From positions 101,473 through 149,332 of the forward strand of contig CANNAM010000008.1 of the NCBI GenBank assembly GCA_947502595.1: a stretch of DNA of 47,860 nt, read 5' to 3'. Shown here piece by piece: positions 26,570-34,158 of this stretch. This DNA comes from an uncultured Marinicella sp. (GTDB taxonomy: Bacteria; Pseudomonadota; Gammaproteobacteria; Xanthomonadales; Marinicellaceae). A program made the translations under genes and the position numbers. The notes under the pieces were generated by a model. It worked only from the letters and a program-made list of their open reading frames with translations, was not told where the DNA came from and searched no databases. Within the stretch, counting starts at the first letter, position 1. The number at the start of each line of letters is the position of its first letter.

Positions 26570-28651
26570 ATGGCTGATATTTTATTTGAACTGGGTTGTG
26601 AAGAGTTACCGCCAAAAGCTTTGTATGGGTTGTCGAAAGCCTTATTTGATGGTGTGTACCAACAATTGACAGCAGCTGGTTTTACTTATGCTGAAAGCTC
26701 AAGGTGGTACGCCTCACCACGTCGATTGGCTTTTCAGCTGAACAACATCAATGAACAGTTGGCCGATCAAAAAATTGAAAAACGGGGTCCAGCAGTGGCG
26801 GCTGCTTTTGATGCCGATGGCAATGCCAAGCCGGCAGCCATGGGTTTTGCCCGTTCTTTGGGTGTGGAAGTGGCTGATTTGAGTCGAGTTGACACCGACA
26901 AAGGTGAGTACCTGGTGTATGAAGTGTTGGAAAAAGGCATGAGTATAGAACAGGTTTTGCCAGATTATATTGAGAAATCCATTAAGCAATTACCCATTCC
27001 TAAACCAATGCGCTGGGGCAACAACGACTACAGCTTTATCAGACCTGTGCATTGGATGGTGTTGTTAAAAGACAGTGAAGTGATTGCAATGGAGATGTTT
27101 GGCTTGCAAACTGGTAACCAGAGTTTAGGCCATCGTTTTCACCACAATGAATATGTCACCATTGGCCATGCGCGGGATTATGTGCAGGTGTTGAAAGATG
27201 CGCAAATCATGGTTGATCAAGACCAACGTGAAGCCTTGATCGCCGAACAAGTCAAACAAGCCGCCGCTGCAGTCAATGGTGTGGCCAAGATTGGTGCCAG
27301 CCTGTTACAAGAAGTATCCAGCATTGTAGAAAAGCCAGTGGCTGTGTTGGGAGAATTCAGTGAGGATTTTCTGACTGTACCCAAAGAGGCTTTGATCTCC
27401 TCAATGGAGAAGCATCAAAAGTACTTCCCAGTTGAGGATAAAAATGGCCAATTGATGCCCTATTTTGTGGCCTTGGCTAACATTGATTCAAACAACCCAG
27501 CTGCAGTGAAAAAAGGCTTTGAAAAAGTCATCACCCCAAGATTGGCCGATGCGCGTTTTTTCTGGGAAAAAGACAAGAAAAGGCCATTGGCTGATAACCT
27601 TCCTTTGCTTGAAAAGATGGTGTTTGAAAAATCTTTGGGCACCCTTGCAGACAAAACCAGTCGCATTGCAAAATTAATGGCATGGATGGCTACACCACTA
27701 GACTTCAATAACAATGTAGCCAAGCGAGCAGCCGAACTGATGAAATCTGATTTGATGTCAGACATGGTTGACGAATTTCCAGATCTACAGGGTTTGATGG
27801 GTGGATACTATGCAGCGGCTCAAGGCGAATCCGATGAAGTGGCCAAAGCCATTCGTGATCAGTACTTACCTAAATTTGTCGGTGATCAATTACCGGAAAC
27901 CACATTGGGCCAGGCGCTTTCGATTGCTGATAAGATGGACACCTTGTGTGGTATTTTTGCGGTGGGTAAAAAACCATCTGGCTCTAAAGACCCCTTTGCT
28001 TTAAGGCGAGCCACTTTAAGCATCATCAATATTCTGATTGACAAGCAACTTATGGTCAACCATCAAGAATTGATTTGGACGGCTTTTGCTAACTTGCCAG
28101 TAGAAGCTGATGACGAGGCTAAAAACGAGGTATTGAGTTTCTTTAATGAGCGATTGAAAAACCAGTACCAGGCTCAAGGCATTGCTTATGATGTGGTCAG
28201 CGCTGTGATTGCGAAATCACCGAAAAATTTGGTAGATTTCGATCAACGGGTACAAGCCACTCAAACGTTTAAGCAACAGGATTTTGCCAAGTCACTGATT
28301 GAAGCCAACAAACGTGCATTGAACATCACCAAAAAGTCTAAGGCAAATTTGCCTGTTGATATTTATGTCAACAAAGTCGATACCGAATTATTTGAATCTG
28401 AGTTTGAGCATGAAGTTTATAATCAGTTGAATGGTATTGAGCCACAATTGGGTGAATTGGTGACGCAATTTGAGTACGCCAAGGCCTATGAGCTTTTGAC
28501 ATCACTTGCTGAACCTCTGGATCAATATTTTGATCACGTTATGGTCAACGCCGATGATGACAAAGTAAAAATAAATCGTTTGACCCAGCTGGTACAAGTT
28601 AACTTGTTAACCAGTTCAATAGCAGATTTATCACAGCTGGTTAAAAGCTAA
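26570..28651 (+). CDS. glyS: Glycine--tRNA ligase beta subunit
   Basis: A 693-residue beta subunit with the family start MADILFELGCEELPPKAL. Conserved stretches follow: YASPRRLAFQL, PKPMRWGNNDYSFIRPVHW, ISSMEKHQKYFPVEDKNG and KPSGSKDPFALRRATL. The C-terminal 100 residues form the DALR-type anticodon-binding domain (EPLDQYFDHVMVNADDDKVKINRLTQL in family form). An excellent AAGGAGG ribosome site lies inside the end of glyQ, about 13 nt before the start. The protein holds the tRNA-binding part of glycyl-tRNA synthetase. Confidence 0.97.
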   Translation: MADILFELGCEELPPKALYGLSKALFDGVYQQLTAAGFTYAESSRWYASPRRLAFQLNNINEQLADQKIEKRGPAVAAAFDADGNAKPAAMGFARSLGVEVADLSRVDTDKGEYLVYEVLEKGMSIEQVLPDYIEKSIKQLPIPKPMRWGNNDYSFIRPVHWMVLLKDSEVIAMEMFGLQTGNQSLGHRFHHNEYVTIGHARDYVQVLKDAQIMVDQDQREALIAEQVKQAAAAVNGVAKIGASLLQEVSSIVEKPVAVLGEFSEDFLTVPKEALISSMEKHQKYFPVEDKNGQLMPYFVALANIDSNNPAAVKKGFEKVITPRLADARFFWEKDKKRPLADNLPLLEKMVFEKSLGTLADKTSRIAKLMAWMATPLDFNNNVAKRAAELMKSDLMSDMVDEFPDLQGLMGGYYAAAQGESDEVAKAIRDQYLPKFVGDQLPETTLGQALSIADKMDTLCGIFAVGKKPSGSKDPFALRRATLSIINILIDKQLMVNHQELIWTAFANLPVEADDEAKNEVLSFFNERLKNQYQAQGIAYDVVSAVIAKSPKNLVDFDQRVQATQTFKQQDFAKSLIEANKRALNITKKSKANLPVDIYVNKVDTELFESEFEHEVYNQLNGIEPQLGELVTQFEYAKAYELLTSLAEPLDQYFDHVMVNADDDKVKINRLTQLVQVNLLTSSIADLSQLVKS

Positions 28652-28664
28652 ATTCTTTTCTTAT

Positions 28665-28696
28665 ACTGAATCTGAGTACGTAGGCTCAGATTCAGT
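28665..28696 (+). terminator. Perfect 12-bp hairpin after glyS
   Basis: ACTGAATCTGAG at 28665-28676 pairs perfectly with CTCAGATTCAGT at 28685-28696 around an 8-nt loop, 13 nt after the glyS stop. There is no T-run after it, so termination may need Rho or another factor. The remaining bases to 28829 hold no ORF I would support. Confidence 0.55.
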
Positions 28697-28829
28697 AATT
28701 CACCTGAAATCCCTTATTTCTGTAAAAACACCACTAAATTGAAGTAAATTTCCAGCTTGTGCACAGTTATCTGATTGAATCATGTTCGGATTCCGCTTAT
28801 TATAAAAGCGTAAGAAAAGGGGAGATTTC

Positions 28830-28937
28830 ATGCCAATTGGCAGTGAGCTACACACATCCATCAGTCTTGAACTGTGTGATTGTGAAAAAAACGATTTGAA
28901 TTTACATTCAACTCACATCAAAGTGCGCCTTCAATGA
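28830..28937 (+). CDS. Possible 35-residue leader ORF of the DUF6090-like chain
   Basis: ATG 28830 is preceded by AAAAGGGGAGA, the best ribosome site in the cluster. The frame runs 35 codons (MPIGSELHTSISLELCDCEK...) to a TGA that overlaps the next gene's ATG as ATGA. The peptide has no recognisable family. It may be a translational entry point for the following gene or a decayed gene end. The final bases (ATCAAAGTGCGCC) resemble those before the other ATGA junctions here. Confidence 0.45.
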   Translation: MPIGSELHTSISLELCDCEKNDLNLHSTHIKVRLQ

Positions 28938-29710
28938 TACTGCGCAGCATCACCAAGCATGTTAAAGACCAGAATTGGTTTGCGGTATTCTTGGACTTTT
29001 TAATTGTTGTGGTTGGTGTTTTTGTGGGTATTCAAGTATCTAACTGGAATCAGACTCGCACCGAACATAATCGTGCCAATGATTATTTGGAGCGTATCAG
29101 TACCAACCTCAAAACGGATGTAAAAACTTACAATAGCCGCATGGACTTTTGGAAGCAAGTAACAGACTTTGGTCTGGTTTCACTCAGTTTTGCTGAGAAC
29201 CAAGAACAATCGAATTTGTCCGGTTGGGATCTGTTACTATCCTTTTTTCAGGCCAGTCAAACGGCTGAGTTTTATATTGAAAACACCACCTATTCTGAGC
29301 TAACCAGTGCAGGAGAACTCGGTTTGATTGAAAATGTAGCGATCAGAAATATGATTGCTAAGTATTACAGTGCTTATGGCAATTTCGTACTGACTGAACG
29401 TCCAAAATACCGAGAAAATATTCGAGGATTTATTCCTATTGATGTGCAGAATTATATTTGGATGAATTGCTACAGCACCGACACAGAAAGTATTCAAACA
29501 TTGCTGCCATGTCAATCACCGATATCTGAAGAAAAAACCATTGAAATACTGAGTGAAATTGTCACTGAGGTGGAATTAATAAGGCAATTGCGTTATTGGA
29601 TATCAACAATGAATATTGCCACATTGATCAGTCGTGCGCAGATATTAAATGCACAGAAATTAATTGACTTGATTCAAGTTGAATTGAGTCATCAGGAGAA
29701 AAGTCAATGA
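28934..29710 (+). CDS. DUF6090-like membrane-anchored protein, copy 1
   Basis: A 258-residue protein with one N-terminal transmembrane segment (WFAVFLDFLIVVVGVFVGIQVSNWN, about 16-40) followed by a long helical, probably periplasmic domain. It starts MILRSITKHVKDQNW, nearly the same as copy 2 (MILRSVAKHVKDQNW). The motif GIQVSNWN matches ALQINNWN of the DUF6090 family, which has no established function. Two cysteines (WMNCYS, LLPCQS) lie in the distal part; copy 2 has a pair in a similar position (KAQCGD, PSTCDL). Both ends are ATGA overlaps with small ORFs. The start has no Shine-Dalgarno of its own, pointing to coupling. Confidence 0.78.
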   Translation: MILRSITKHVKDQNWFAVFLDFLIVVVGVFVGIQVSNWNQTRTEHNRANDYLERISTNLKTDVKTYNSRMDFWKQVTDFGLVSLSFAENQEQSNLSGWDLLLSFFQASQTAEFYIENTTYSELTSAGELGLIENVAIRNMIAKYYSAYGNFVLTERPKYRENIRGFIPIDVQNYIWMNCYSTDTESIQTLLPCQSPISEEKTIEILSEIVTEVELIRQLRYWISTMNIATLISRAQILNAQKLIDLIQVELSHQEKSQ

Positions 29711-29775
29711 ACGAATTCGACCAATTTAAGCGGTGTAATGTGATCAAGGTTGCCATTAAAGAGCGCCAACCATGA
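29707..29775 (+). pseudogene. 22-residue remnant with a KRRNV-like leader
   Basis: The frame encodes MNEFDQFKRCNVIKVAIKERQP and overlaps both neighbours as ATGA. The first 17 residues resemble the start LKRRNVFKVAIAYL, found at the N-terminus of membrane-anchored TPR or adenylate-cyclase-like proteins of gammaproteobacteria. The membrane segment that should follow is missing. It is probably a relic that still serves as a coupling ORF. Confidence 0.5.
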
Positions 29776-30545
29776 TCCTGCGCAGCGTTGCCAAACATGT
29801 CAAAGATCAAAATTGGTTTGCCGTATTCCTCGACTTGCTTATTGTGGTCTTTGGGGTATTTATCGGTATCCAAGTGTCCAATTGGAATGTGGAACTCGCT
29901 GGTGAAAAACAGGCCAAAGTCTTGCTCAAACGTATTCAACACGATTTAAATAATGACATCCTTTCAATCAATGCAGAACTCGATTATCAGGCAGTGGTTC
30001 GAAATTATGCCATGACAGCGATCGAAGCCTTGAATGGTGACCCATCAATCAGCGATGAGCAATTTGTCATTGGTGCTTATCAAGCCACTCAAATAAACAC
30101 TGCTTGGAGTAACCGAGCAACCTACAATGAAATGCTCAGTACGGGACAAATCAATTTAATCAAAGATGAAGCTTTAAAGGCTCAAATTTTTGGTTATTTT
30201 GCTGTTGATTTTTCCACAGTTAATCTAGTTGTCAAAATTGCACCTTATCGAGAATTCATTCGAGGTCATTTACCGGTAGCCATCCAAGATGCCATCAAGG
30301 CTCAATGTGGTGATGAGGTTTTCGAAGTGGCCAATGCTTTCTCAGCTATACTCCCATCAACGTGTGATTTGGATGTAGCTGATCAAGATATACATGAGGC
30401 TGCAAATTTACTTCGTTCGCTGCCACAAATGAAGTTTAATCTACAGTTCCAAATTGCAGTCAATGACACCAAGGTATTTAATTATCAGCAATTTGTTAAT
30501 GAGAGCAAAAAATTAATGGCCTCCATCAAAGAGCACCAACCATGA
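29772..30545 (+). CDS. DUF6090-like membrane-anchored protein, copy 2
   Basis: A 257-residue paralogue of the previous large ORF. The first 35 or so residues are close to identical between the two (FAVFLDLLIVVFGVFIGIQVSNWN as transmembrane segment), while the rest has diverged. Shared positions include the NRATYNEMLSTGQINLIKD / NTTYSELTSAGELGLIEN block and a distal Cys pair. Topology is one membrane helix and an external helical domain. The sequence just before the start, ATTAAAGAGCGCCAACC, recurs before the ATGA at 30542. Function unknown. Confidence 0.78.
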   Translation: MILRSVAKHVKDQNWFAVFLDLLIVVFGVFIGIQVSNWNVELAGEKQAKVLLKRIQHDLNNDILSINAELDYQAVVRNYAMTAIEALNGDPSISDEQFVIGAYQATQINTAWSNRATYNEMLSTGQINLIKDEALKAQIFGYFAVDFSTVNLVVKIAPYREFIRGHLPVAIQDAIKAQCGDEVFEVANAFSAILPSTCDLDVADQDIHEAANLLRSLPQMKFNLQFQIAVNDTKVFNYQQFVNESKKLMASIKEHQP

Positions 30546-30628
30546 GTTTGATAAAAGAACATAAACGCCGCAATGTATTCCGAGTGACCATCTCTTATTT
30601 GGTGGGTTGGTTGTTAATAAAACCATGA
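30542..30628 (+). pseudogene. 28-residue remnant with KRRNVFRV transmembrane leader
   Basis: The frame encodes MSLIKEHKRRNVFRVTISYLVGWLLIKP and then stops. It is a clear match to the N-terminal signature (KRRNVFRVxxxYLVxxWLLxQ) of membrane-anchored TPR and cyclase-like proteins, cut off in the transmembrane helix. It overlaps both the gene before (ATGA at 30542) and the gene after (ATGA at 30625). Confidence 0.6.
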
Positions 30629-31422
30629 TCAATTTGTTTCGAAAAATTCGCAAAAACCTGCTTAATGAAGGCAAAATTGGCCGCTATTTAAAATATGCAA
30701 TTGGTGAAATATTGTTGGTGGTGATAGGTATTCTGATAGCCTTGCAAATCAATAATTGGAATCAAGAACTTAACAACCGCTACAAGGAGCGTGTGTATTT
30801 GAAAAGACTGGTCAGCGACCTAGAGCAGCAAGATCAGCTGTTGGATGAACATTTGGGTTATGAGCATGATTATTCAACCATGGGGCAGGATGTGTTGCGG
30901 TTCTATGCGACAAATAAAACATTCTATGAATCTCATGAAACCTTACCAAAACTCAGTAAGTTAACCGAAAGAAGAACATTCAACCCCATCATGAACACCT
31001 TCCAGGAGTTGATTGCCACTGGCAACATTGAATTAATCTCCAATGAAGCCACTAAAATAAATGTAACCAATTATTACCATGAACTGCAGCGGGTGACACT
31101 GGTGGTTGGTTATAACAACATCCATATCATTGATGGCATCTATCAACCTGAAATCTTGAAGCATGTCATCACCCTGTATCAGCACGGCGACCAAGTCAGT
31201 AACCAAGTGAATCAAAAAATATTTGGTCAGATTGCTTTGAATGATCTGCATGCAACAACGAAGCTGCAATTGGAATTGCCAGAAAATGAATTGCATGTGT
31301 TCAATGTTTTACAACAAAGAGTGACCGTTGCTTTAAATCACATCGCTTCCTATGAGTCACTGAAGGCAGATACTCAAGCCATGAAGGGTGAAGTTGAAAC
31401 TTTATTAGAGGCCAGGCAATAA
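30625..31422 (+). CDS. DUF6090 family membrane-anchored protein, copy 3
   Basis: 265 residues from ATG 30625. An upstream in-frame TTG at 30607 would add six residues but lacks support. The start MINLFRKIRKNLLNEGKIGRYLKYAIGEI, quoted in family form, with the helix LLVVIGILIALQINNWN, is the classical DUF6090 signature, best known from Bacteroidetes. A helical domain follows with conserved-looking FNPIMNTFQELIATGNIELI, which parallels the YSELTSAGELGLIEN block of copies 1 and 2. It contains no cysteines. The start overlaps the small KRRNV relic by ATGA. Biochemical role unknown. Confidence 0.85.
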   Translation: MINLFRKIRKNLLNEGKIGRYLKYAIGEILLVVIGILIALQINNWNQELNNRYKERVYLKRLVSDLEQQDQLLDEHLGYEHDYSTMGQDVLRFYATNKTFYESHETLPKLSKLTERRTFNPIMNTFQELIATGNIELISNEATKINVTNYYHELQRVTLVVGYNNIHIIDGIYQPEILKHVITLYQHGDQVSNQVNQKIFGQIALNDLHATTKLQLELPENELHVFNVLQQRVTVALNHIASYESLKADTQAMKGEVETLLEARQ

Positions 31423-31425
31423 ACC

Positions 31426-31491
31426 ATGATCATTATTTTTAGTAAATTGCGTCACAAACTTTTGGTTGAAGGTAAAACTGCTCGCCATTAA
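31426..31491 (+). pseudogene. Truncated fourth DUF6090 start
   Basis: Three nt after copy 3 an ATG opens MIIIFSKLRHKLLVEGKTARH and stops. It aligns with the first 21 residues of copy 3 (MINLFRKIRKNLLNEGKIGRY). The rest of the gene is absent; adenine deaminase follows on the opposite strand. It is most likely the stub of a deleted further copy. Confidence 0.65.
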
Positions 31492-31566
31492 AAAATGTTT
31501 TTGTTTAAATCATTTTGGGCAAAACTTATTGGCAAAAATACAAACGAAATCAGCCACAAGTTGGTT

Positions 31567-32562
31567 TCAGCCAAATGAATTCAAAGCTTTGAGGTGAATT
31601 TCTTTGATGCTATCGGGTAAAAAGCTGGCTTTGAAAGAGTTTTCAACCAAAGTAAATATGTCATCATCAGATAAATCAACGGCCGCCGCAAGCTGATAAA
31701 AATTGTCGTTGATGTAGCCGCCAAAATAGGCCGGATCATCAGAATTGATGGTTGCCATCAGGCCTTTTTTTAGCATCTGTTTTATAGGGTGGTCTTGCAA
31801 GTCCTCAACCACTTTGAGCTTTAAATTCGACAAGGGACAAACTGTCAGTGCTATGCCTTTGTGGGCAATTTGGGCAGTCAGAATGTCATCATCAAGACAG
31901 CGGTTACCGTGGTCAATGCGATCCACTTGTAATAAATCGATGGCTTGTTTGACATAATCAGCAGGGCCTTCTTCGCCCGCATGTGCCACCACCTTGAAAC
32001 CATCTTTTTTGGCTTGGGCAAATACTTGTTGGTACTTCTCAGGTGGATGGCCTAACTCAGATGAATCCAAGCCTATGCCTAAGATTTTATCCTGATGTTT
32101 CAGTATTTCAGGGTATAAATCCAAAGCATCCTGTTCAGGTAAGTGGCGTAAAAAACAGGCAATGATGTGAAAACTGATGCCTAATTTTTCTTGCGCGTCA
32201 TCAAAAGCGCGGTACAAACCATTGATAGCTACCTCGAATGGGATACCACGATCAGTGTGTGATTGTGGGTCGTAGAAAATTTCAGTGTGCACCACATGAT
32301 CCTGCTTGGCTTTTTCCAAATAAGCCCATGCCAAGTCATAAAAATCTTGTTCAGTCTGTAGCACTGCACAACCTTGATAATAGATGTCGAGGAATTCTTG
32401 TAGGTTGTTGAAATCGTATTGAGCGCGCAATTCATCTACTGATTTGTAAGGTAAATCTATGCCATTCCGTGCCGCTAACTTGAACATCAGTTCTGGTTCA
32501 AGGCTGCCCTCGATGTGCATGTGCAATTCGGCTTTGGGTAATAATTGGATGAGTTCATTCAT
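31567..32562 (-). CDS. Adenine deaminase (adenosine deaminase superfamily)
   Basis: A 331-residue metal-dependent deaminase. Zinc-binding and catalytic elements are present: AELHMHIEGSLEPE near the start, HAGEEG, DRIDHGNRCLDD and NSDDPAYFGG. The stretches NNLQEFLDIYY, DPQSHTDRGIPFEVA and GLDSSELGHPPEK mark the bacterial adenine deaminase subgroup (as in Pseudomonas) rather than true adenosine deaminase. The likely reaction is adenine to hypoxanthine plus ammonia in purine salvage. The MAPEG gene lies 17 nt upstream on the same strand, followed by the MBL gene, so they may form one transcript. Confidence 0.88.
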   Translation of the reverse strand: MNELIQLLPKAELHMHIEGSLEPELMFKLAARNGIDLPYKSVDELRAQYDFNNLQEFLDIYYQGCAVLQTEQDFYDLAWAYLEKAKQDHVVHTEIFYDPQSHTDRGIPFEVAINGLYRAFDDAQEKLGISFHIIACFLRHLPEQDALDLYPEILKHQDKILGIGLDSSELGHPPEKYQQVFAQAKKDGFKVVAHAGEEGPADYVKQAIDLLQVDRIDHGNRCLDDDILTAQIAHKGIALTVCPLSNLKLKVVEDLQDHPIKQMLKKGLMATINSDDPAYFGGYINDNFYQLAAAVDLSDDDIFTLVENSFKASFLPDSIKEIHLKALNSFG

Positions 32563-32579
32563 GGATTTTGTCTGTGCTG

Positions 32580-32975
32580 CTACAGCAGTAGTTTGATGTA
32601 TTTACCGGTATTCAGTCCTGCCAAGAAAAGCAAAACCAACCAAGTGATTAAGGTGCCATAAAAACGACCAAATGTAATGCCGCGTTTGTTGACAAAGCCC
32701 CAAGGGTGGAGCACTCGAGCCAGGACCAAGGCGATGCCTGTGCCATGTAAAATCAGCTGGTTGCCGTTGTTGAGTTCGTAAGCGGCCATCAAAATCAGTG
32801 CAATTGGTATGTATTCAACTGCATTCTGTTGGGCACGGATCAGGCGGGACCCTGCAGCATCACCACCATCGCCAATATCCACTCGCTTGTTGCGCCTGAA
32901 TGTGACTACTTTGAAACACAAAAATAGAATAATTAGGGTCAAGATGGCGGCATACAAGCCAGTAGTGATCAGCAT
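32580..32975 (-). CDS. MAPEG family membrane protein
   Basis: 131 residues with four likely transmembrane helices. Family features are RVDIGDGGDAAGSRLIRAQQNAVEYIPIALIL (in segments) and ARVLHPWGF. MAPEG proteins are membrane-associated and often linked to glutathione or eicosanoid chemistry; bacterial members of this small type are mostly uncharacterised. The start overlaps the end of the MBL-fold gene by 7 nt, indicating an operon. Confidence 0.88.
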   Translation of the reverse strand: MLITTGLYAAILTLIILFLCFKVVTFRRNKRVDIGDGGDAAGSRLIRAQQNAVEYIPIALILMAAYELNNGNQLILHGTGIALVLARVLHPWGFVNKRGITFGRFYGTLITWLVLLFLAGLNTGKYIKLLL

Positions 32976-33823
32976 TTGCGGTACTCCTCTTTGAGTTGTT
33001 TGATTGGATTGTCGACGCTGTAACGACCATCGGTCTGTTTGATACTGGCGACAGAGTAATCAGGGTCATGAGTGAAAAACAACCTCAGTTTATGGTCCAC
33101 AACATGCTTTAAGAATTCAGTTTTTTCATCAATGAGCTGTTCTGGAAAGCGGTCGTAGCCCATCGATATAGGTACGTGAACCCAGGCTGAGCCTGGAATT
33201 AAATCGGTGGCAAATACCAAATCACCTACCTGCGCATGCATTAATCCGGGGGTGTGACCATCGGTGTAACTAAAAACAACATCAGGGCCTAATGATTCAT
33301 GAAAAGCACCACTGACCAAGCGCAAACGTCCAGACTGTTGCAGTAAATCATGTAATTCTGGAATAAAAGAGGCTTTGTCTCTTGGGTGTGGATTAATGGC
33401 TCTTTCCCAATGATCTGAGCCAACTAAATACTCGGCATGATTAAAAATCAGGTCTGGTGTTTTACCATCCTGCCAAGCGGTAAGCATGCCACCAGCATGA
33501 TCAAAATGTAAGTGGCTTAACACCACCACATCAATGTCTTCAGGCTTGAAGCCCAGTGCATTCAATGACTCAATCAGAACATGGTTGTCCTCATAAATGC
33601 CAAAACGCTGTTTGAGTTTCGGTTCAAAGAAGTTGCCTATACCGGTTTCAAACAGCACATTTTTACCATTCAAGCCTGTTACCAACAATCCACGACAAGC
33701 CAGTTCCATGCGATTGTGTTCATCCACCTCCACCCAACGTGACCACAGGGCTTTGGGCGCATTGCCAAACATCGCTCCTGCATCAAGTTTTTGGCGGTTG
33801 CCTTCTATCGAATAAAATTTCAT
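32969..33823 (-). CDS. MBL-fold metallo-hydrolase
   Basis: A 284-residue metallo-beta-lactamase-fold protein with the metal motif SHLHFDHAGG, later ligands FSYTDGHTPGLMH and a C-terminal FFTHDPDY. The N-terminal segment (GNGKNVLFETGIGNFF type, here LNGKNVLFETGIGNF) and general length resemble quorum-quenching lactonase-like and related hydrolases, but the substrate cannot be told. It has no signal peptide, so it is cytoplasmic. It is the first gene of a minus-strand set with MAPEG and adenine deaminase. A 37-bp copy of its 5' end lies upstream at 34068-34104. Confidence 0.88.
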   Translation of the reverse strand: MKFYSIEGNRQKLDAGAMFGNAPKALWSRWVEVDEHNRMELACRGLLVTGLNGKNVLFETGIGNFFEPKLKQRFGIYEDNHVLIESLNALGFKPEDIDVVVLSHLHFDHAGGMLTAWQDGKTPDLIFNHAEYLVGSDHWERAINPHPRDKASFIPELHDLLQQSGRLRLVSGAFHESLGPDVVFSYTDGHTPGLMHAQVGDLVFATDLIPGSAWVHVPISMGYDRFPEQLIDEKTEFLKHVVDHKLRLFFTHDPDYSVASIKQTDGRYSVDNPIKQLKEEYRKC

Positions 33824-33907
33824 GCCTTGATTTTAACCCAACTGCTATTGGATGGTAATAATTAAGTACACAGGAATTTTCAGTCACTGATGAATCCCCT
33901 CACTGCT

Positions 33908-34050
33908 GTCATTCCAGCCGAGCCTGAAGCGAGCGCAGGAACCCAGGCGAGTAATTAGTCAGTTTACTCAGATGATTCGTAATCTGAAAGTTCGAAAGCC
34001 TGGATTCTGTGGTCGTCCAACAAGGCGCTTTAGGCGAGCCACAGAATGAC
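33908..34050. repeat. Imperfect palindromic intergenic repeat
   Basis: The stretch begins GTCATTC and ends GAATGAC. Inside the right half, ATTCTGTGG (34004-34012) pairs perfectly with CCACAGAAT (34039-34047). It resembles the common class of 'GTCATTCC...GGAATGAC' dispersed repeats of gammaproteobacteria. The rest of 33824-34158 holds only the gene fragment described next. Confidence 0.6.
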
Positions 34051-34067
34051 GGATGCTTGAGCATAGA

Positions 34068-34104
34068 GTTTCTGGCGGTTGCCTTGTATGGAGTAAAGTT
34101 TCAC
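34068..34104 (-). pseudogene. 37-bp copy of the 5' end of the MBL-fold gene
   Basis: Read on the minus strand it encodes VKLYSIQGNRQK, compared with MKFYSIEGNRQK at the true gene start (33787-33823). The start codon has become GTG. It is a gene-end fragment on the far side of the palindromic repeat. Confidence 0.6.
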
Positions 34105-34158
34105 CTTTTAAGGAATATAATTCAATTGTTATCCTACATTAATTGATAACTGGAAAAC

